64,000 nucleotides of DNA from Cordilura impudica (Eukaryota > Arthropoda > Insecta > Diptera > Scathophagidae), in the NCBI GenBank assembly GCA_963682025.1, contig OY821517.1:25401620-25465619 (forward strand), in the 5' to 3' direction. A program made the position numbers and the translations under genes. A model generated the notes under the pieces. The model searched no databases. It had not been told where the DNA came from and worked only from the letters and a program-made list of their open reading frames with translations. This document shows, piece after piece, positions 24,956 through 35,619 of this stretch. Each line of letters opens with the position of its first letter. Positions within the stretch are counted from its first letter, which is position 1.

Positions 24956-25384
24956 ATCAATCGCATTAACAGGGTGTAACGAATTATAATAAATATTTTA
25001 TTTTATTTAATTTAATATATTTTTAAGACAGATTAAACATAAATTTTATCCTTCTCAGCTTCTCCTCCATATGAACTATAACTATGCCAATTTTCACACT
25101 CCTCCGTGCCCGCATATTGCTTAAAAAGGGAACTAAAAATTACCCTTCACGTATTAATATATAGATTACATATTATTATTATTTTTTTTAATATTTTATA
25201 TAATAAAATTTACGTTAATTCGTTCGGTTATAAAAATAGCTGTGGAAAATCTATTGACTTATATAAGTTGAAAACGAAATTATTAACCAAATTCAAAAAT
25301 ATAAATTGAAATTTAAAAAATATGACCCATTTAAATTTTCCGATTTCTTTTTTATATCTCGGATACCAATAAAAACTCCATGAA
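24956..25384. other. AT-rich spacer
   Basis: No gene or element was recognised. The 67-codon open frame at 25,106-25,309 has no recognisable feature. Confidence 0.35.
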
Positions 25385-25721
25385 TATGGGCTCTGTCCAT
25401 CCACTCCGTGGAAAATTTTGGCCTACAACCATGTAAAATCCACCTGGCGTAGGAATTAAAGCCACTAGACCATCATATGAGTCCTTCTTGGGCTCTAGAG
25501 CAGTTGGAAACTGGCCCGATGTTTTATCGCAAAATTGTGTTCAGCGATTAGGCTCATTTTTGGTTTAAACGGATTGTTATTAAATAAAATTGCCGCATAT
25601 GGAGTGAAACCAATCCACAACAGACCCTATAAACGCCATTAGATGCAGAAAAATGCACCGCAGTTAGCATCATCTGACCTCGCTTTACGGTCAATGGAGA
25701 TCGTTACCGCACCCTAATTTT

Positions 25722-26466
25722 TATACCCTATACCACTATGTGGTCATGGTATAATGACTTTGTGCTGATGTTTGTAACTACCCAAAATATTTGACCTAGA
25801 TCCATCTTTTATTATACCGATCGACTCAGAATTATTTTCTGAGAATTATTTTCTGAGTCGATTTAGCGATGTTCGTCCGTCTATCCATCCGTCTGTCCGT
25901 CCGTCTGTCTGTGTGTCCATGTAAACCTTGTAATTAAAGTACAGGTCGCAAATATAAATATATTTTGATGAAATTTGGTATATAAGCTTCAATCGACCGC
26001 AGCATGAACGCTATTGAAATTGGTGAAAATCGGTGCAAGTTCAGACTTAGTTCCCATACAAATAACCCGACTTAAATTGCCATAAGATCTAAATTACCAT
26101 ATAGATCTCGATCAAGTTGGGTTTGTAAATGTTTATTATACCCATTAATCAATGGTCCAAAAATAAACCCTATAGGACAAATCTTAGTCATAGCCCCCAT
26201 GTAAAGCCAGATCTTCACTTAAATCTATCAAAAAACAAAACTATTGCAAAGATTTTTCTCAGATTTAGTATTTATATATTTTAGCAAAAAATAAGTGACC
26301 TTACCAAACATGGTCAGTATCGGTCCATTTTTCGCCCTAGTCCCCATATAAATATAGCATCCGATATGAACTTTTACATATTCAACGGCAAAAAAATAAG
26401 AATGCCACTCAAGTTTGGTTTATGCTTATTTACTATACCCAATTAGTTGGACATAAGACATAGACA
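25722..26466 (-). repeat. mini-me-like repeat, copy 5
   Basis: It starts TATACCCTATACCACTATG, has a (GTCY)n block at about 25,874-25,914, and runs through most of the consensus. It is cut just before the palindromic end. It is nested in the mariner fossil. Confidence 0.8.
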
Positions 26467-26657
26467 TAGTTTTTTTATTTGAAAATTTGGATGACATTGA
26501 TCCGGGCGAGATGTGGTTTCAAAAGGGTGGTGCCACATGCCATACGGCGACCGCAACCATCAACTTATTGAAGTAAAAATTTGACGATAAGTTGATTTCG
26601 CGCGATTTGGCACCTCTCGATTATTTCTTGTGGGCCTACGTGAAATCACTGGTTTAA

Positions 26658-26953
26658 GCCCTAGTTACCCACACGTTGTTAAAATGTAACAGTACCGTAA
26701 ATATAACGTTGGCATTTAGTGCAATTATATAGTAGAACGTAAAAAACGTACCAGCATATTGCTGTGTAAAATTAACCAAACTCTATCAGCTGTTCACAAA
26801 TGTCACGTACAAACGTAGCCAAAATCTAAAATCAACAGAAGCTAACGATACGATACGTTTAGCTTTAGTTGAGTAAGCACTTTTATGTATTTTCATAAGA
26901 CAGGTTGAATTAGCTGATTCGCGCCGATACCGTTACGTGTGGGTAACTAGGAC
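26658..26953. mobile_element. 296-bp MITE with CCTAGTTACCCACACGT ends
   Basis: Inverted repeats of 19 bp with one mismatch (G[C/T]CCTAGTTACCCACACGT) bound an AT-rich non-coding interior. The flanks are TTTAA and TTTAG, suggesting an imperfect 4-5-bp target duplication. It sits inside the mariner fossil, whose sequence resumes right after it. The superfamily is unknown. Confidence 0.7.
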
Positions 26954-26993
26954 TTTAGGCTAATAAACCAGCTGCAATTGACGATTTAGAGGC

Positions 26994-27177
26994 TGTGGAG
27001 ATTTTATTTATAAATAATTTATTTCATTTAAATATGAAACACGTCAATAATAAAACTTAATCTGAAGAAAAAATATTTTCATAAAAGTTTGACAAAAAGA
27101 AACAATTCATTTTATATAAAAAATATTAAACAATTTTTGAAAGGGAAGTACAGTAATACAGTAATGCAATACTCTAA
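26994..27177. mobile_element. 184-bp insertion with 6-bp target duplication
   Basis: The hexamer AGAGGC occurs at 26,988-26,993 and 27,178-27,183. Removing the interval plus one copy restores the collinear mariner sequence GATTTAGAGGCCAACATTG. The insert is AT-rich, has no inverted repeats that I can see, and is unclassified. Confidence 0.55.
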
Positions 27178-27334
27178 AGAGGCCAACATTGTTCGTGTTA
27201 TTCGTGACATACGGCCAGCAATGCTCGAAAAAGTGGCCTAAAATTGGACGCAGCGGTGGCCATATGACCGAAATCATTATCACATGTTAATGCCATGTAT
27301 TAATCTTTCGAATAAAAAATGTTTTTGGTTTAAT

Positions 27335-28229
27335 TTTTTTCTTTGTTATTTTTTAAAATTTCAAGTTCTATCTATCGGTCTTCATATCTTCAAACTTGTG
27401 ACATAAAAGTCAATTATGACTCGACTGTATGGGAGACTTTTAAATACGCTTATATTCCTGACTGTAATTTTCATATATTTAAGGTAGAATTTTCCTCAAT
27501 TTAAATTTAATTTTAAATATGTATAATTTACTTTTTTTTAAATTACAATAATGTGATCAAAGAATTTCTTTTGAAATTAAAAACTTTTTACAATTTATAT
27601 GTTAGATTTTTTTTAAATTAGATCTAAGCATTAAAAAAAAAACTATTTTTGTTTTTCTTCTACAGATTTCTTTTACTTTAGTTAAACGTTTTTCTAATTC
27701 TCAGATTCTTAAGAGTTGAACTGTGGGCGAAATGGTCGATCTAGTGCATTCAATTTTCAAAGTGTTTAATTGCGCCAAAATTGTGTCTCCATCGATTACT
27801 AATATCCCACTGAACTTATACATCGATTCTGTTTTAATTGGCATGATTTAGTTGAACAGCTGTGAGCTGTCAAACACAACATATGTTTCAGCCGGTGCAT
27901 CACTAAACTTAACCACGTGTTTTCTTTGCATTGCCAAATTTTCTCTTAAGTTGCATTTGTCTCAATTAGGTGGAAGAAAAGTGGTTTTATTTATAGTGAG
28001 AAGTATGTATGTATTAACTAAAAAAAAATTTGTTTGTGACCTGTGCGCAAGTGTTGTAGAACAAAATATAGTTAAAGTTGACTATACCACTAACTGATTG
28101 AAAAAAGTCAAAATAAAACTTCCGTGGACCGGAACTTCTGATATTCGTAGGTATTCGCGCTGGAATATTTTTTTAAATTACTATGTTGTCTTGTGATTGT
28201 ATAATGTCTAAGTCATCTGCAGCCACCCG
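27335..28229. other. spacer, no recognised gene
   Basis: An open frame at 27,852-28,097 (81 codons) is unidentified and has no start context or splice sites that convince me. Confidence 0.35.
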
Positions 28230-28930
28230 TGCCTACTAAAAAATTTTCTGCCGTTGAAAGTCATATAATTAATAATATAATTAATATCAACATGTATGAT
28301 GCTAATGAAATCCTTCTAATAGGCAAAAAAAATTAGAAATTTTGTAGCAAAATTGGCTGAGAAATGGAAATTAAACCATATAAGCAGCCACAAATTTGAA
28401 GAAAACAAGAAGGAGTGGTTAGACGGACAACTTTATTAGTTAATCCACTGACTAATCGTAGAAGACTCGATAAGATGTTCGACGAATGTTTCAACAAAAC
28501 GAAATTAAGTAAAGTTCTCCAAATTGTTAAGGAAACATCTCACAGTGCATCATATATAACCAAAATGAATTAGGAGCCAATTTAGAGATTCAGTGTCATT
28601 TTACGGTCGATTGCTTGCGGGCACAAAATCAATATTGAATCTTTTAAGCAATATGCTTTACAGACCGCAGAACTTTTAAATACACAATAACCTTGGTTTT
28701 ATATGCCTTGTTCCGTACATAAACTCTTAATACATGGAGCCGATATTATGTATTATATAATTATATTATATAATATATAATATTATAAATTAAAGTATCA
28801 CCACTTCCAATAGGAAAAATGTCGAAAGAAGCGTTTGAAGTCGGAACATTAAATTCAATGGAGGACTTAATGCATTCGCTTTTGTGTTCATCAGATTATT
28901 TCCTTTCAAATTTACACAAATCGTAAGGCA
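28230..28930 (+). pseudogene. second Transib-like transposase relic
   Basis: Broken frames include KLAEKWKLNHIS, ILRSIACGHKINIESFKQYA, MPCSVHKLLIHGADIM (interrupted by an AT palindrome at 28,742-28,795), SPLPIGKMSKEAFEV and SMEDLMHSLLCSSD. The order (MPxxVHKxLIHG, then xPIGxxxEEA, then EDLxHxLLxSSD) parallels the 8-kb relic. It has stops in every segment. A hAT element begins 50 bp further on. Confidence 0.6.
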
Positions 28931-29251
28931 ACTCAAAGAAGAAGAATGTCGATATATTTAACTATCTACTTTTGTCAGAACAGTGTTGCCATTTTAGCAT
29001 TTTAGTTGGTAGATTTAGCAACTTTTTTCGTCGTTTAGCATCCAAAATTTATGAAAAGATGCTGGATGCTAATTTAGCATATTTTACTAATAAAAAGTTG
29101 CTTTTAGCATCTTTTTTTGGAATTTTTTCATTGTGTTTGAATATACAATTTTAATTTTAATGGTATTGATATGTTTGAATTTCTCAAAGTGTAATACGAG
29201 AATTTTGTGTACTACTCTTTTTACCACTCTGCTCGTTTCTTTCAACATATA

Positions 29252-30557
29252 ACGGGTGATTTTTTTGAGGTTAGGATTTTCATGCATTAGTATTTGACAG
29301 ATCACGTGGGATTTCAGACATGGTGTCAAAGAGAAAGATGCTCAGTATGCTTTGACATTTCATCATGAATAGACTTACTAACGAGCAACGCTTGCAAATC
29401 ATTGAATTTTATTACCAAAATCAGTGTTCGGTTCGAAATGTGTTTCGCGCTTTACGTCCGATTTATGGTCTACATAATCGACCAAGTGAGCAAACAATTA
29501 ATGCGATTGTGACCAAGTTTCGCACTCAGTTTACTTTATTGGACATTAAACCAACCACACGAATGCGTACAGTGCGTACAGAAGAGAATATTGCGTCTGT
29601 TTCTGAGAGTGTTACTGAAGACCGTGAAATGTCGATTCGTCGCCGTTCGCAGCAATTGGGTTTGTGTTATTCGACCACATGGAAGATTTTACGCAAAGAT
29701 CTTGGTGTAAAACCGTATAAAATACAGCTCGTGCAAGAACTGAAGCCGAACGATCTGCCACAACGTCTAATTTTCAGTGAATGGGCCCTAGAAAAGTTGG
29801 CAGAAAATCCGCTTTTTTATCGACAAATTTTGTTCAGCGATGAGGCTCATTTCTGGTTGAATGGCTTCGTAAATAAGCAAAATTGCCGTATTTGGAGTGA
29901 AGAGCAACCAGAAGCCGTTCAAGAACTGCCCATGCATCCCGAAAAATGCACTGTTTGGTGTGGTTTGTACGCTGGTGGAATCATTGGACCGTATTTTTTC
30001 AAAGATGCTGTTGGACGCAACGTTACGGTGAATGGCGATCGCTATCGTTCGATGCTAACAAACTTTTTGTTGCCAAAAATGGAAGAACTGAACTTGGTTG
30101 ACATGTGGTTTCAACAAGATGGCGCTACATGCCACACAGCTCGCGATTCTATGGCCATTTTGAGGGAAAACTTCGGAGAACAATTCATCTCAAGAAATGG
30201 ACCGGTAAGTTGGCCACCAAGATCATGCGATTTGACGCCTTTAGACTATTTTTTGTGGGGCTACGTCAAGTCTAAAGTCTACAGAAATAAGCCAGCAACT
30301 ATTCCAGCTTTGGAAGACAACATTTCCGAAGAAATTCGGGCTATTCCGGCCGAAATGCTCGAAAAAGTTGCCCAAAATTGGACTTTCCGAATGGACCACC
30401 TAAGACGCAGCCGCGGTCAACATTTAAATGAAATTATCTTCAAAAAGTAAATGTCATGGACCAATCTAACGTTTCAAATAAAGAACCGATGAGATTTTGC
30501 AAATTTTATGCGTTTTTTTTTAAAAAAAAGTTATCAAGCTCTTAAAAAATCACCCGT
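29252..30557 (+). mobile_element. full-length DD41D mariner, 1306 bp
   Basis: The inverted repeats ACGGGTGATTTTTT and AAAAAATCACCCGT lie next to TA on both sides (29,250-29,251 and 30,558-30,559), the Tc1/mariner target. A 361-aa transposase frame is uninterrupted. It lies inside a hAT element. The intact termini and frame make it the youngest-looking autonomous transposon in the window. Confidence 0.92.
29365..30450 (+). CDS. mariner transposase, DD41D (rosa-like) type, intact
   Basis: This would be the cut-and-paste transposase that binds its terminal repeats and cuts at TA sites in the nucleus. The N-terminal half (residues 1-115) carries two helix-turn-helix-like units (LTNEQRLQIIEFYYQNQ; STTWKILRKDLGVKPYK). 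The catalytic domain has D159 in ILFSDEAHF, D252 in FQQDGATCHTA and D294 in TPLDYFLWGYVKSK. There are 41 residues between the second and third Asp, which defines DD41D rather than the DD34D of typical mariners. WVPHEL-type linkers are not evident. The ATG at 29,365 lies about 110 bp inside the left terminal repeat, a normal layout. No stop or frameshift interrupts 361 codons. Two diverged fossils of the same type are at 12.7 and 25.4 kb. Confidence 0.92.
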   Translation: MNRLTNEQRLQIIEFYYQNQCSVRNVFRALRPIYGLHNRPSEQTINAIVTKFRTQFTLLDIKPTTRMRTVRTEENIASVSESVTEDREMSIRRRSQQLGLCYSTTWKILRKDLGVKPYKIQLVQELKPNDLPQRLIFSEWALEKLAENPLFYRQILFSDEAHFWLNGFVNKQNCRIWSEEQPEAVQELPMHPEKCTVWCGLYAGGIIGPYFFKDAVGRNVTVNGDRYRSMLTNFLLPKMEELNLVDMWFQQDGATCHTARDSMAILRENFGEQFISRNGPVSWPPRSCDLTPLDYFLWGYVKSKVYRNKPATIPALEDNISEEIRAIPAEMLEKVAQNWTFRMDHLRRSRGQHLNEIIFKK

Positions 30558-30755
30558 TATAACCAAACATTTTGAAAAAGAAGAATGTAAACACCAACAA
30601 CAGTTTTAAATGAATTAAAAATCGATTGCAAAAAAATATTATTTTCAATACAAAACACCATTAAACCGGGTAAAAGAACCGATAAACAATATATTAGAAG
30701 AGTTTAAATTTAGATCACAGAACAATATTGGGATACAACACTGAATACAACCTCT

Positions 30756-31106
30756 TTGTGTATTGAAGTTAACAAAAATTCTATTGGCGAAAATCCATTT
30801 AAAGAGTTATCCATATTTGTATTGTCTTTATTAGTTTTTTCTTTCTCAAAAGCCGGAGGTGAACGTTTGTTTAGTTTAATGACTTTAGTTAAAAGCAAAC
30901 TTTACAACAGAATAAAATCCGAGTTGCTATGTTCTGCAATACGTATAAAAGAAGGTTTGAGATTGAAAAATGGGTGCTGTTACGCTTACAATATACCGAG
31001 CGATGTCGTTGATAGAAGTCGATCGTCAGAAAAATATCAGAGCCAAGAAGAACTTGAAGATGAAGAGATTACAGAAATATTAGATTACATAAACCAATTA
31101 TTGTAA
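30756..31106 (+). pseudogene. hAT transposase C-terminal dimerisation domain remnant
   Basis: A 116-residue open stretch carries NPFKELSIFVLSLLVF, then GGERLFSLMTLVKSKLYNR and IRIKEGL. This is the hAT family C-terminal pattern (P..ER.FS....K..LRNR.). The catalytic part upstream is lost or replaced by the mariner insertion, so it is a remnant of the host hAT's own transposase. The tail after residue 80 is acidic. Confidence 0.8.
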
Positions 31107-31410
31107 TATAATCGTATCTTTTGATAATGTAAATTCTATTACATTTGAAATTAAAAAAAAATCCCTCTAAACTTAAAAATATTTAATTTAAAATTAAAAA
31201 AACTCAATTTGATGTTAAAATAAATTACAGATGAAATCCAAAATAATTTTAATTAAAATTTAAAAAATATAAATCGAAACTTATGTATTAATTTTTCGAT
31301 TTAAAAACCAAAGAATTTATCTATAAGTCTTTAATTTTTAAATATAAAGGTAAAGAAATTTGAAAAAAAAATTTAGCATCATTTTTTTTGAATCCAGTAC
31401 GTTTTAGCAC

Positions 31411-31851
31411 TATACCACTATGTGGTTTGGGTATAATGACTTTGTGCTGCTGCTTGTAACTACCAAAAATATTTGACCTAGACCCATCTTTTATTATACC
31501 GATTGAATCAGAATCACTAACTGATTCGATTTAACGATGTTCGTCCCTGCGTACATCCGTCCGTCCGTCTGTGTGTCCATGTAAACCTTGTAATCAAACA
31601 ATTTTTGCAAAATACACGAGACTTTACCAAACATAGTCAGTCCATTTTGTGGCCTAGTCCCCATATAGATATAGCATCCGATATGAACTTTTTCATATCT
31701 GCAGCCAAAAAAATTAATAAAAATCCCACTCAAATTTGGTTTATGCTTATTTTCTATGTCCAGTTAGTTGGGCCTATGAGATAGGGTCTCTAAGCGCATG
31801 GTATAGGGTATCATATAGTCGGTCTAGACCGACTATGATTATCTTACCTGT
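31411..31851 (-). repeat. mini-me-like repeat, copy 6 (internally deleted)
   Basis: Both ends are present (TATACCACTATGTGG start; TCGGTCTAGACCGACTAT palindrome and CTTACCTG end). The middle part between the CTTGTAATCAAAC block and TTTTTGCAAAATAC is deleted. Nested in the hAT element. Confidence 0.8.
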
Positions 31852-31954
31852 TTTTTTTTTTTTTTGCAATTTAGCATCTTTACAATTTAAAATTATGGCA
31901 ACACTGTGTCAGAATATTGTATTCCGAATAGGAAAAAAACTGTTGCTATTGTAA

Positions 31955-32033
31955 CTGTACTATTATAATAATAGTACTACTACTACTAATAGTAATAGTA
32001 TACTACTAATAATAGTATTATTAGTATTGTTAT
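31955..32033. repeat. ATT/ACT trinucleotide simple repeat
   Basis: An imperfect (ACT)n/(AATAGT)n run lies directly next to the mini-me copy at 32,034. Confidence 0.7.
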
Positions 32034-32630
32034 TATACCCTATACCACTATGTGGCTTGGGTATAATGACTTTGTGCTGCTGTTTGTAACTACCAAAAAT
32101 ATTTGACCTAGACCCATCTTTAATTATACCGATCAGAATCACTAACTGATTCGATTTAACGATGTCCGTCCGTGAGTCCGTCCGTCCGTCTGTGTGTCCA
32201 TGTAAACCTTGTAATCAAACAGCAGGTCGCAAATATGAATATATTTTGATGAAATTTGGTATGTAAGCTTTCATTGGCCGTAGGATGAATGCTATTGAAA
32301 TTGGTGAGAATCGGTCGATGTTCAGACCTAGCCCCCATACAAATGACCCCTATGAAATCGACATAAATTGCCATAAGATCCAAATTGTAATATAGATCTT
32401 ACTCAAATTGGGTTTGTATGCGTTTATTACATCCATTAATGAGTAGTCTAAAAATGATACCTGGGACAACTGTTAGTCATAGGCCCCATATAGAGCTGCT
32501 TTCCGATCTTCACTTAAATCTATCAAAAAACAATAATATTGCACTGATTCTTCTCAAATTTTGTTTGTATATATTTTTGCAAAATACAAGAGACTTTACC
32601 AAACATAGTCAGGATCGTTCCATTTTTGGT
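32034..32630 (-). repeat. mini-me-like repeat, copy 7 (truncated)
   Basis: It has the TATACCCTATACCACTATG start, a (GTCY)n block at about 32,165-32,197 and the body up to AGTCAGGATCG. The palindromic end is missing. Confidence 0.8.
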
Positions 32631-32883
32631 TTAATTGAATATTGAAACACTTCTAACCAGCATGAATATTCAACATTTGTTGTTTACATTCTAATAAGAA
32701 TATTTTCTGTTGTCCCAACACTACAAAAAATGAAAATTCCAACAACACTTTTGTGTTGCACGTACGTATGTATGTATGTGTATGTACTTATTGAAATGTT
32801 TTTATTCCCAAGAGGTTTTCGGTTAAAAATACAAAAAACATTTATTCAAAAAAAGAAAAAGAAAAACAAACTCATAGACTCAC

Positions 32884-33115
32884 CTTTTGACTGTGCTGTA
32901 TCCGTTTTGACATTAGTCGATGTTGTTGTTATTGTTGAAATTGAAGTTTTCGCTGTCACAACAGCAGCTCCAACACTGGAGCGTGTATCAATGAAGATTG
33001 TTATACATATGGTTAGCAAAGTTAAATAGAATATAAAACCATAACGCGCAGAAAACGATGATGATGGTGAACAACAAGGAGGTTTGACTACACCATAATG
33101 CCTTTGAAAAGGCAT
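32884..33115 (-). CDS. first coding exon of an unidentified gene, signal-anchor-like
   Basis: The minus strand has an ATG at 33,115 in good fly context (GCAAAAATGCC). An open frame of 77 codons plus one base follows, ending at a strong 5' splice site CAAAAG/GTGAGT (intron starts at 32,883). The peptide begins MPFQRHYGVV. It has a hydrophobic segment at about residues 27-45 (GFIFYLTLLTICITIF) after a Cys/Ser/Pro-rich and basic stretch, then a Thr/Ser-rich stem (STITTTSTNVKT). This is the layout of a type II membrane protein or an uncleaved signal anchor, such as a Golgi enzyme or ectoenzyme. I cannot name the family. No continuation exon was recognised to the left, so the intron may be very long. 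The frame is open further upstream (to 33,154) without an ATG. Confidence 0.6.
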
Positions 33116-34249
33116 TTTTGCGAAAACAAATTTAACACAGAACAGAAAAAACAAAACACTTAAGTCTAAAACTATGACAGTTTAGAAATTTTGTAAATTT
33201 TAACAGATGTTTCAGTTTTAACTTAATTAATAACGATATTCATATTGGAACAAGAAAACGATTGTAATTTGAGAGGACAACGATATTGAAGATGTTTTAA
33301 AATGACATCACTTCCTGTGAGAGTCAACAACTTGGTAAAAACAAAGCAGGAAAAAAAGAGTTAAAGTAGAATAACAACAGAGAGTTGAAATTTGTTTGTT
33401 GAATGAATTAAAGCAGTTATGTAGTTGTTGCTATTGGTTGTTTTTTTGTTATTGTGTTTCCTTTTCAAGCTTATTTCTCTATGCAGTTACTTTTCTTTTT
33501 CTTTTTGTTTTTTTTTAACCAACAATTCAAGGACACATCTACATAACTTGAGTTGGTAAAAAATATTTATAAGCTTTTTTTTAATCCTCTTGTCTTTTTC
33601 AAAATAATTAATACACGGGGTGTGGTAAATTTTTACATTTTTAACTACAACTTTGGCTAATTGTTGTTTTGCAATACTTTTTTACTTGTTATTGTTCTTG
33701 TTTGTTTTGGTGAAAACAAAAGATAAGAGAAATTATGAAAGCAGAAAAATTTGCTAAATATTATACGAGTATCAATGATAACAGACACTTTTATATTTAT
33801 TTATTTCGATGTATGGGATTTCATTTCACTTTTTGTTGTTTTCTAATTTTTACGTTTACACTCGCACACACTCACATTGCTGACACATATATATTCTTTT
33901 TATTAAAAACAAACATAATTATTAATTCCACTTTATCTACTTTTTAACTTCTTGATTTTTCAATGATTTTTCCTATCGTTGTTGTTGTTGTTATATAGCT
34001 TAACGTTAAACGCACCACTTCGATTTTTATGTGTGGCTTAATTTGCCTTCGATTCTAAAACTAAGCCTTTGATAATTTTCGTTGTTATTTTATTGATAAA
34101 CTTAAATTATTTCTTATTTATTTCTACGCACGCAATTAATTTAAGTTGTGAAAAATGATAAATAGCAAAAATTACAACAGCACTCGCGTATTAACACCGT
34201 TCGCCCTAAAATAAAAATTCAACGTATTTAACACTACGGCTGCTGTTTA
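33116..34249 (-). other. probable 5' leader / upstream region of the 32.9-kb exon
   Basis: Low-complexity but not visibly transposon-derived, unlike most of the window. It has (GTT)n at about 33,978-33,992. It probably holds the 5' UTR and perhaps a 5' UTR intron of the gene starting at 33,115. No second exon can be fixed by eye. Confidence 0.35.
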
Positions 34250-34284
34250 CGAACTGAAGTAGATTGCACAAAACATCAACTGAC
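34250..34284 (-). promoter_or_regulatory. candidate Inr plus DPE-like core promoter (weak)
   Basis: On the minus strand TCAGTT (A at 34,281) fits the arthropod initiator. AGTTC begins 27 bases downstream of that A, one base off the usual DPE position. No TATA box is visible. The location, 1.2 kb upstream of the exon at 33,115, is plausible, but the match could be chance. Confidence 0.2.
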
Positions 34285-35180
34285 AGTTAAGTTGTCAAAC
34301 CAGTTTTCTAGCACAGAGCCCTCTGTATGTCATTAATTTTTATTTTTATTTTATGGTTGCTTTTTATCTGGCATCTCTGTACTTTAAAACACTGCCTTAC
34401 CGTAAGCAATGATAATACTGGTTATAACAGCCATAAGCTAACATAGGTAACTGTATTATCTATTTGAGATCTTAACAAAACGGAAATGTAGTAAACAAAC
34501 AGCTGTTAGTTAGTTTCTTTTTTAGTTTTAATAGGCTACAGGACAAATTGCATAGTTAAAATAGAATTCGGCAAAAGTGTAAAAATTATATAAAATATCT
34601 CGAAAATAATTAAACAAAATGTGTACATCGTGATTTTAAACAAAAATAATGTGTTTTTTTTATTGAAAAATAAATATGTAAAGTGTTAATGAAATATAGA
34701 AACAATATAAAAGGTTAGTGTGAACTCCTACCAGAAGTCTCCTCTGTTTTTGCAGTAAATTTATAAGGTATAGGTGAGTTATACGTTTACATAAAACTAC
34801 TCTCAAGCTAGAATTGAAATAATTCATTACTTTAATTGTGCATCTTAACTAAATTTGTTGAATTTTGCATAATCCTTCGTCAATGGAAAATTCATATATC
34901 CGGCCAGTATTGTTAACTAAAGGCAGAATCATGCGATAACAACAGCAGAAAGAGCTGAATTGAATCCAATTTAGTGCTGGTGCTGCATATCAAAGCAGAG
35001 CTCATGTTTGACGTTACCAAATGTTAAGTTAGATCAGTCAGAAGTTTCTGAAAATAGCGACAACAAAATAAAATTTTTATTTTTGATAATTAACGCTACT
35101 CGTTATATAAATATTAGTTATAATTTATGAAAAAAAAAAGAATTAAATGAAGTTTTTTGTACAGAAAATATTTTCACATA
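34285..35180. other. spacer, no recognised gene
   Basis: No gene, terminal repeat or known motif was recognised here. Confidence 0.3.
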
Positions 35181-35619
35181 CACTATTAAAACGTTTTTAT
35201 TAGGTCGCTTTTTTGTCTGTTTGTGTGTTTGTATGTTCCGTAGGAATCTTGGAATTGATTTCAAAGTAATTTCCCGATAAGCTAGAGACTTGAAATTTTC
35301 AACATAGCTCAGAACTGGATGACAATGCAATATTGTGTCAAAATTTTTTCTGTGTGGGTGTGGCACCGCCCACAAAGAATGAAATACATTTGACCTCGAC
35401 AATTGTATTAGCAATGTTAACGAATTTTGGTATATTGATACATACATTCGTTTCCAACATTTTTCCTAAATGTGGCTGGCGTTGCACATCGGGGCGTGGG
35501 CCCGCCCATACAACTCCAACTTTAGGAATGCTTTATCTCGGCTTATTTAACAGCAATATAAATGAAATTTTGTATAAAGGTGTTAATAGTCGTTTCCTAC
35601 ATTCCTGTCATATTTTACT
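35181..35619 (+). mobile_element. Helitron-like spacer fragment (tentative)
   Basis: It contains GTGTGGCACCGCCCACA and GGGGCGTGGGCCCGCCCATAC, the GC-rich blocks that recur in the Helitron copies at 37.1, 41.5 and 60.3 kb. No TC or CTAG ends were identified here. Confidence 0.35.

Larger units (their letters stand above)
25385..27330 (+). mobile_element. fossil DD41D-type mariner with three nested insertions
   Basis: Blocks of one mariner copy occur in order: 25,385-25,721 (decayed helix-turn-helix to catalytic start, including AAAATTGTGTTCAGCGATTAGG where the first catalytic Asp should be), 26,467-26,657, 26,954-26,993 and 27,178-27,330 (C-terminus and 3' flank). They collinearly match the fossil at 12.7-14.3 kb. 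The gaps are a mini-me-like repeat, a 296-bp TIR element and a 184-bp insertion. Frameshifts are abundant. Confidence 0.75.
28981..31906 (+). mobile_element. hAT element with nested mariner and mini-me
   Basis: The termini are CAGTGTTGCCAT and ATGGCAACACTG (12-bp perfect inverted repeat). They are flanked by a perfect 8-bp target duplication TGTCAGAA (28,973-28,980 and 31,907-31,914), diagnostic of hAT. Subterminal TTTAGCA motifs recur near both ends (about 28,994, 29,016, 29,034, 29,073, 29,103; 31,373, 31,403, 31,871), as expected for transposase binding sites. Of its own coding sequence only a C-terminal dimerisation domain (30.76-31.1 kb) survives. Secondary insertions are a DD41D mariner (29,252-30,557) and a mini-me-like copy (31,411-31,851). 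Confidence 0.9.

Noticed and set aside
28742..28795. AT palindromic stretch considered as a cruciform or terminator
   Set aside because: Simple TATAAT low-complexity expansion inside a transposase relic; no further support.
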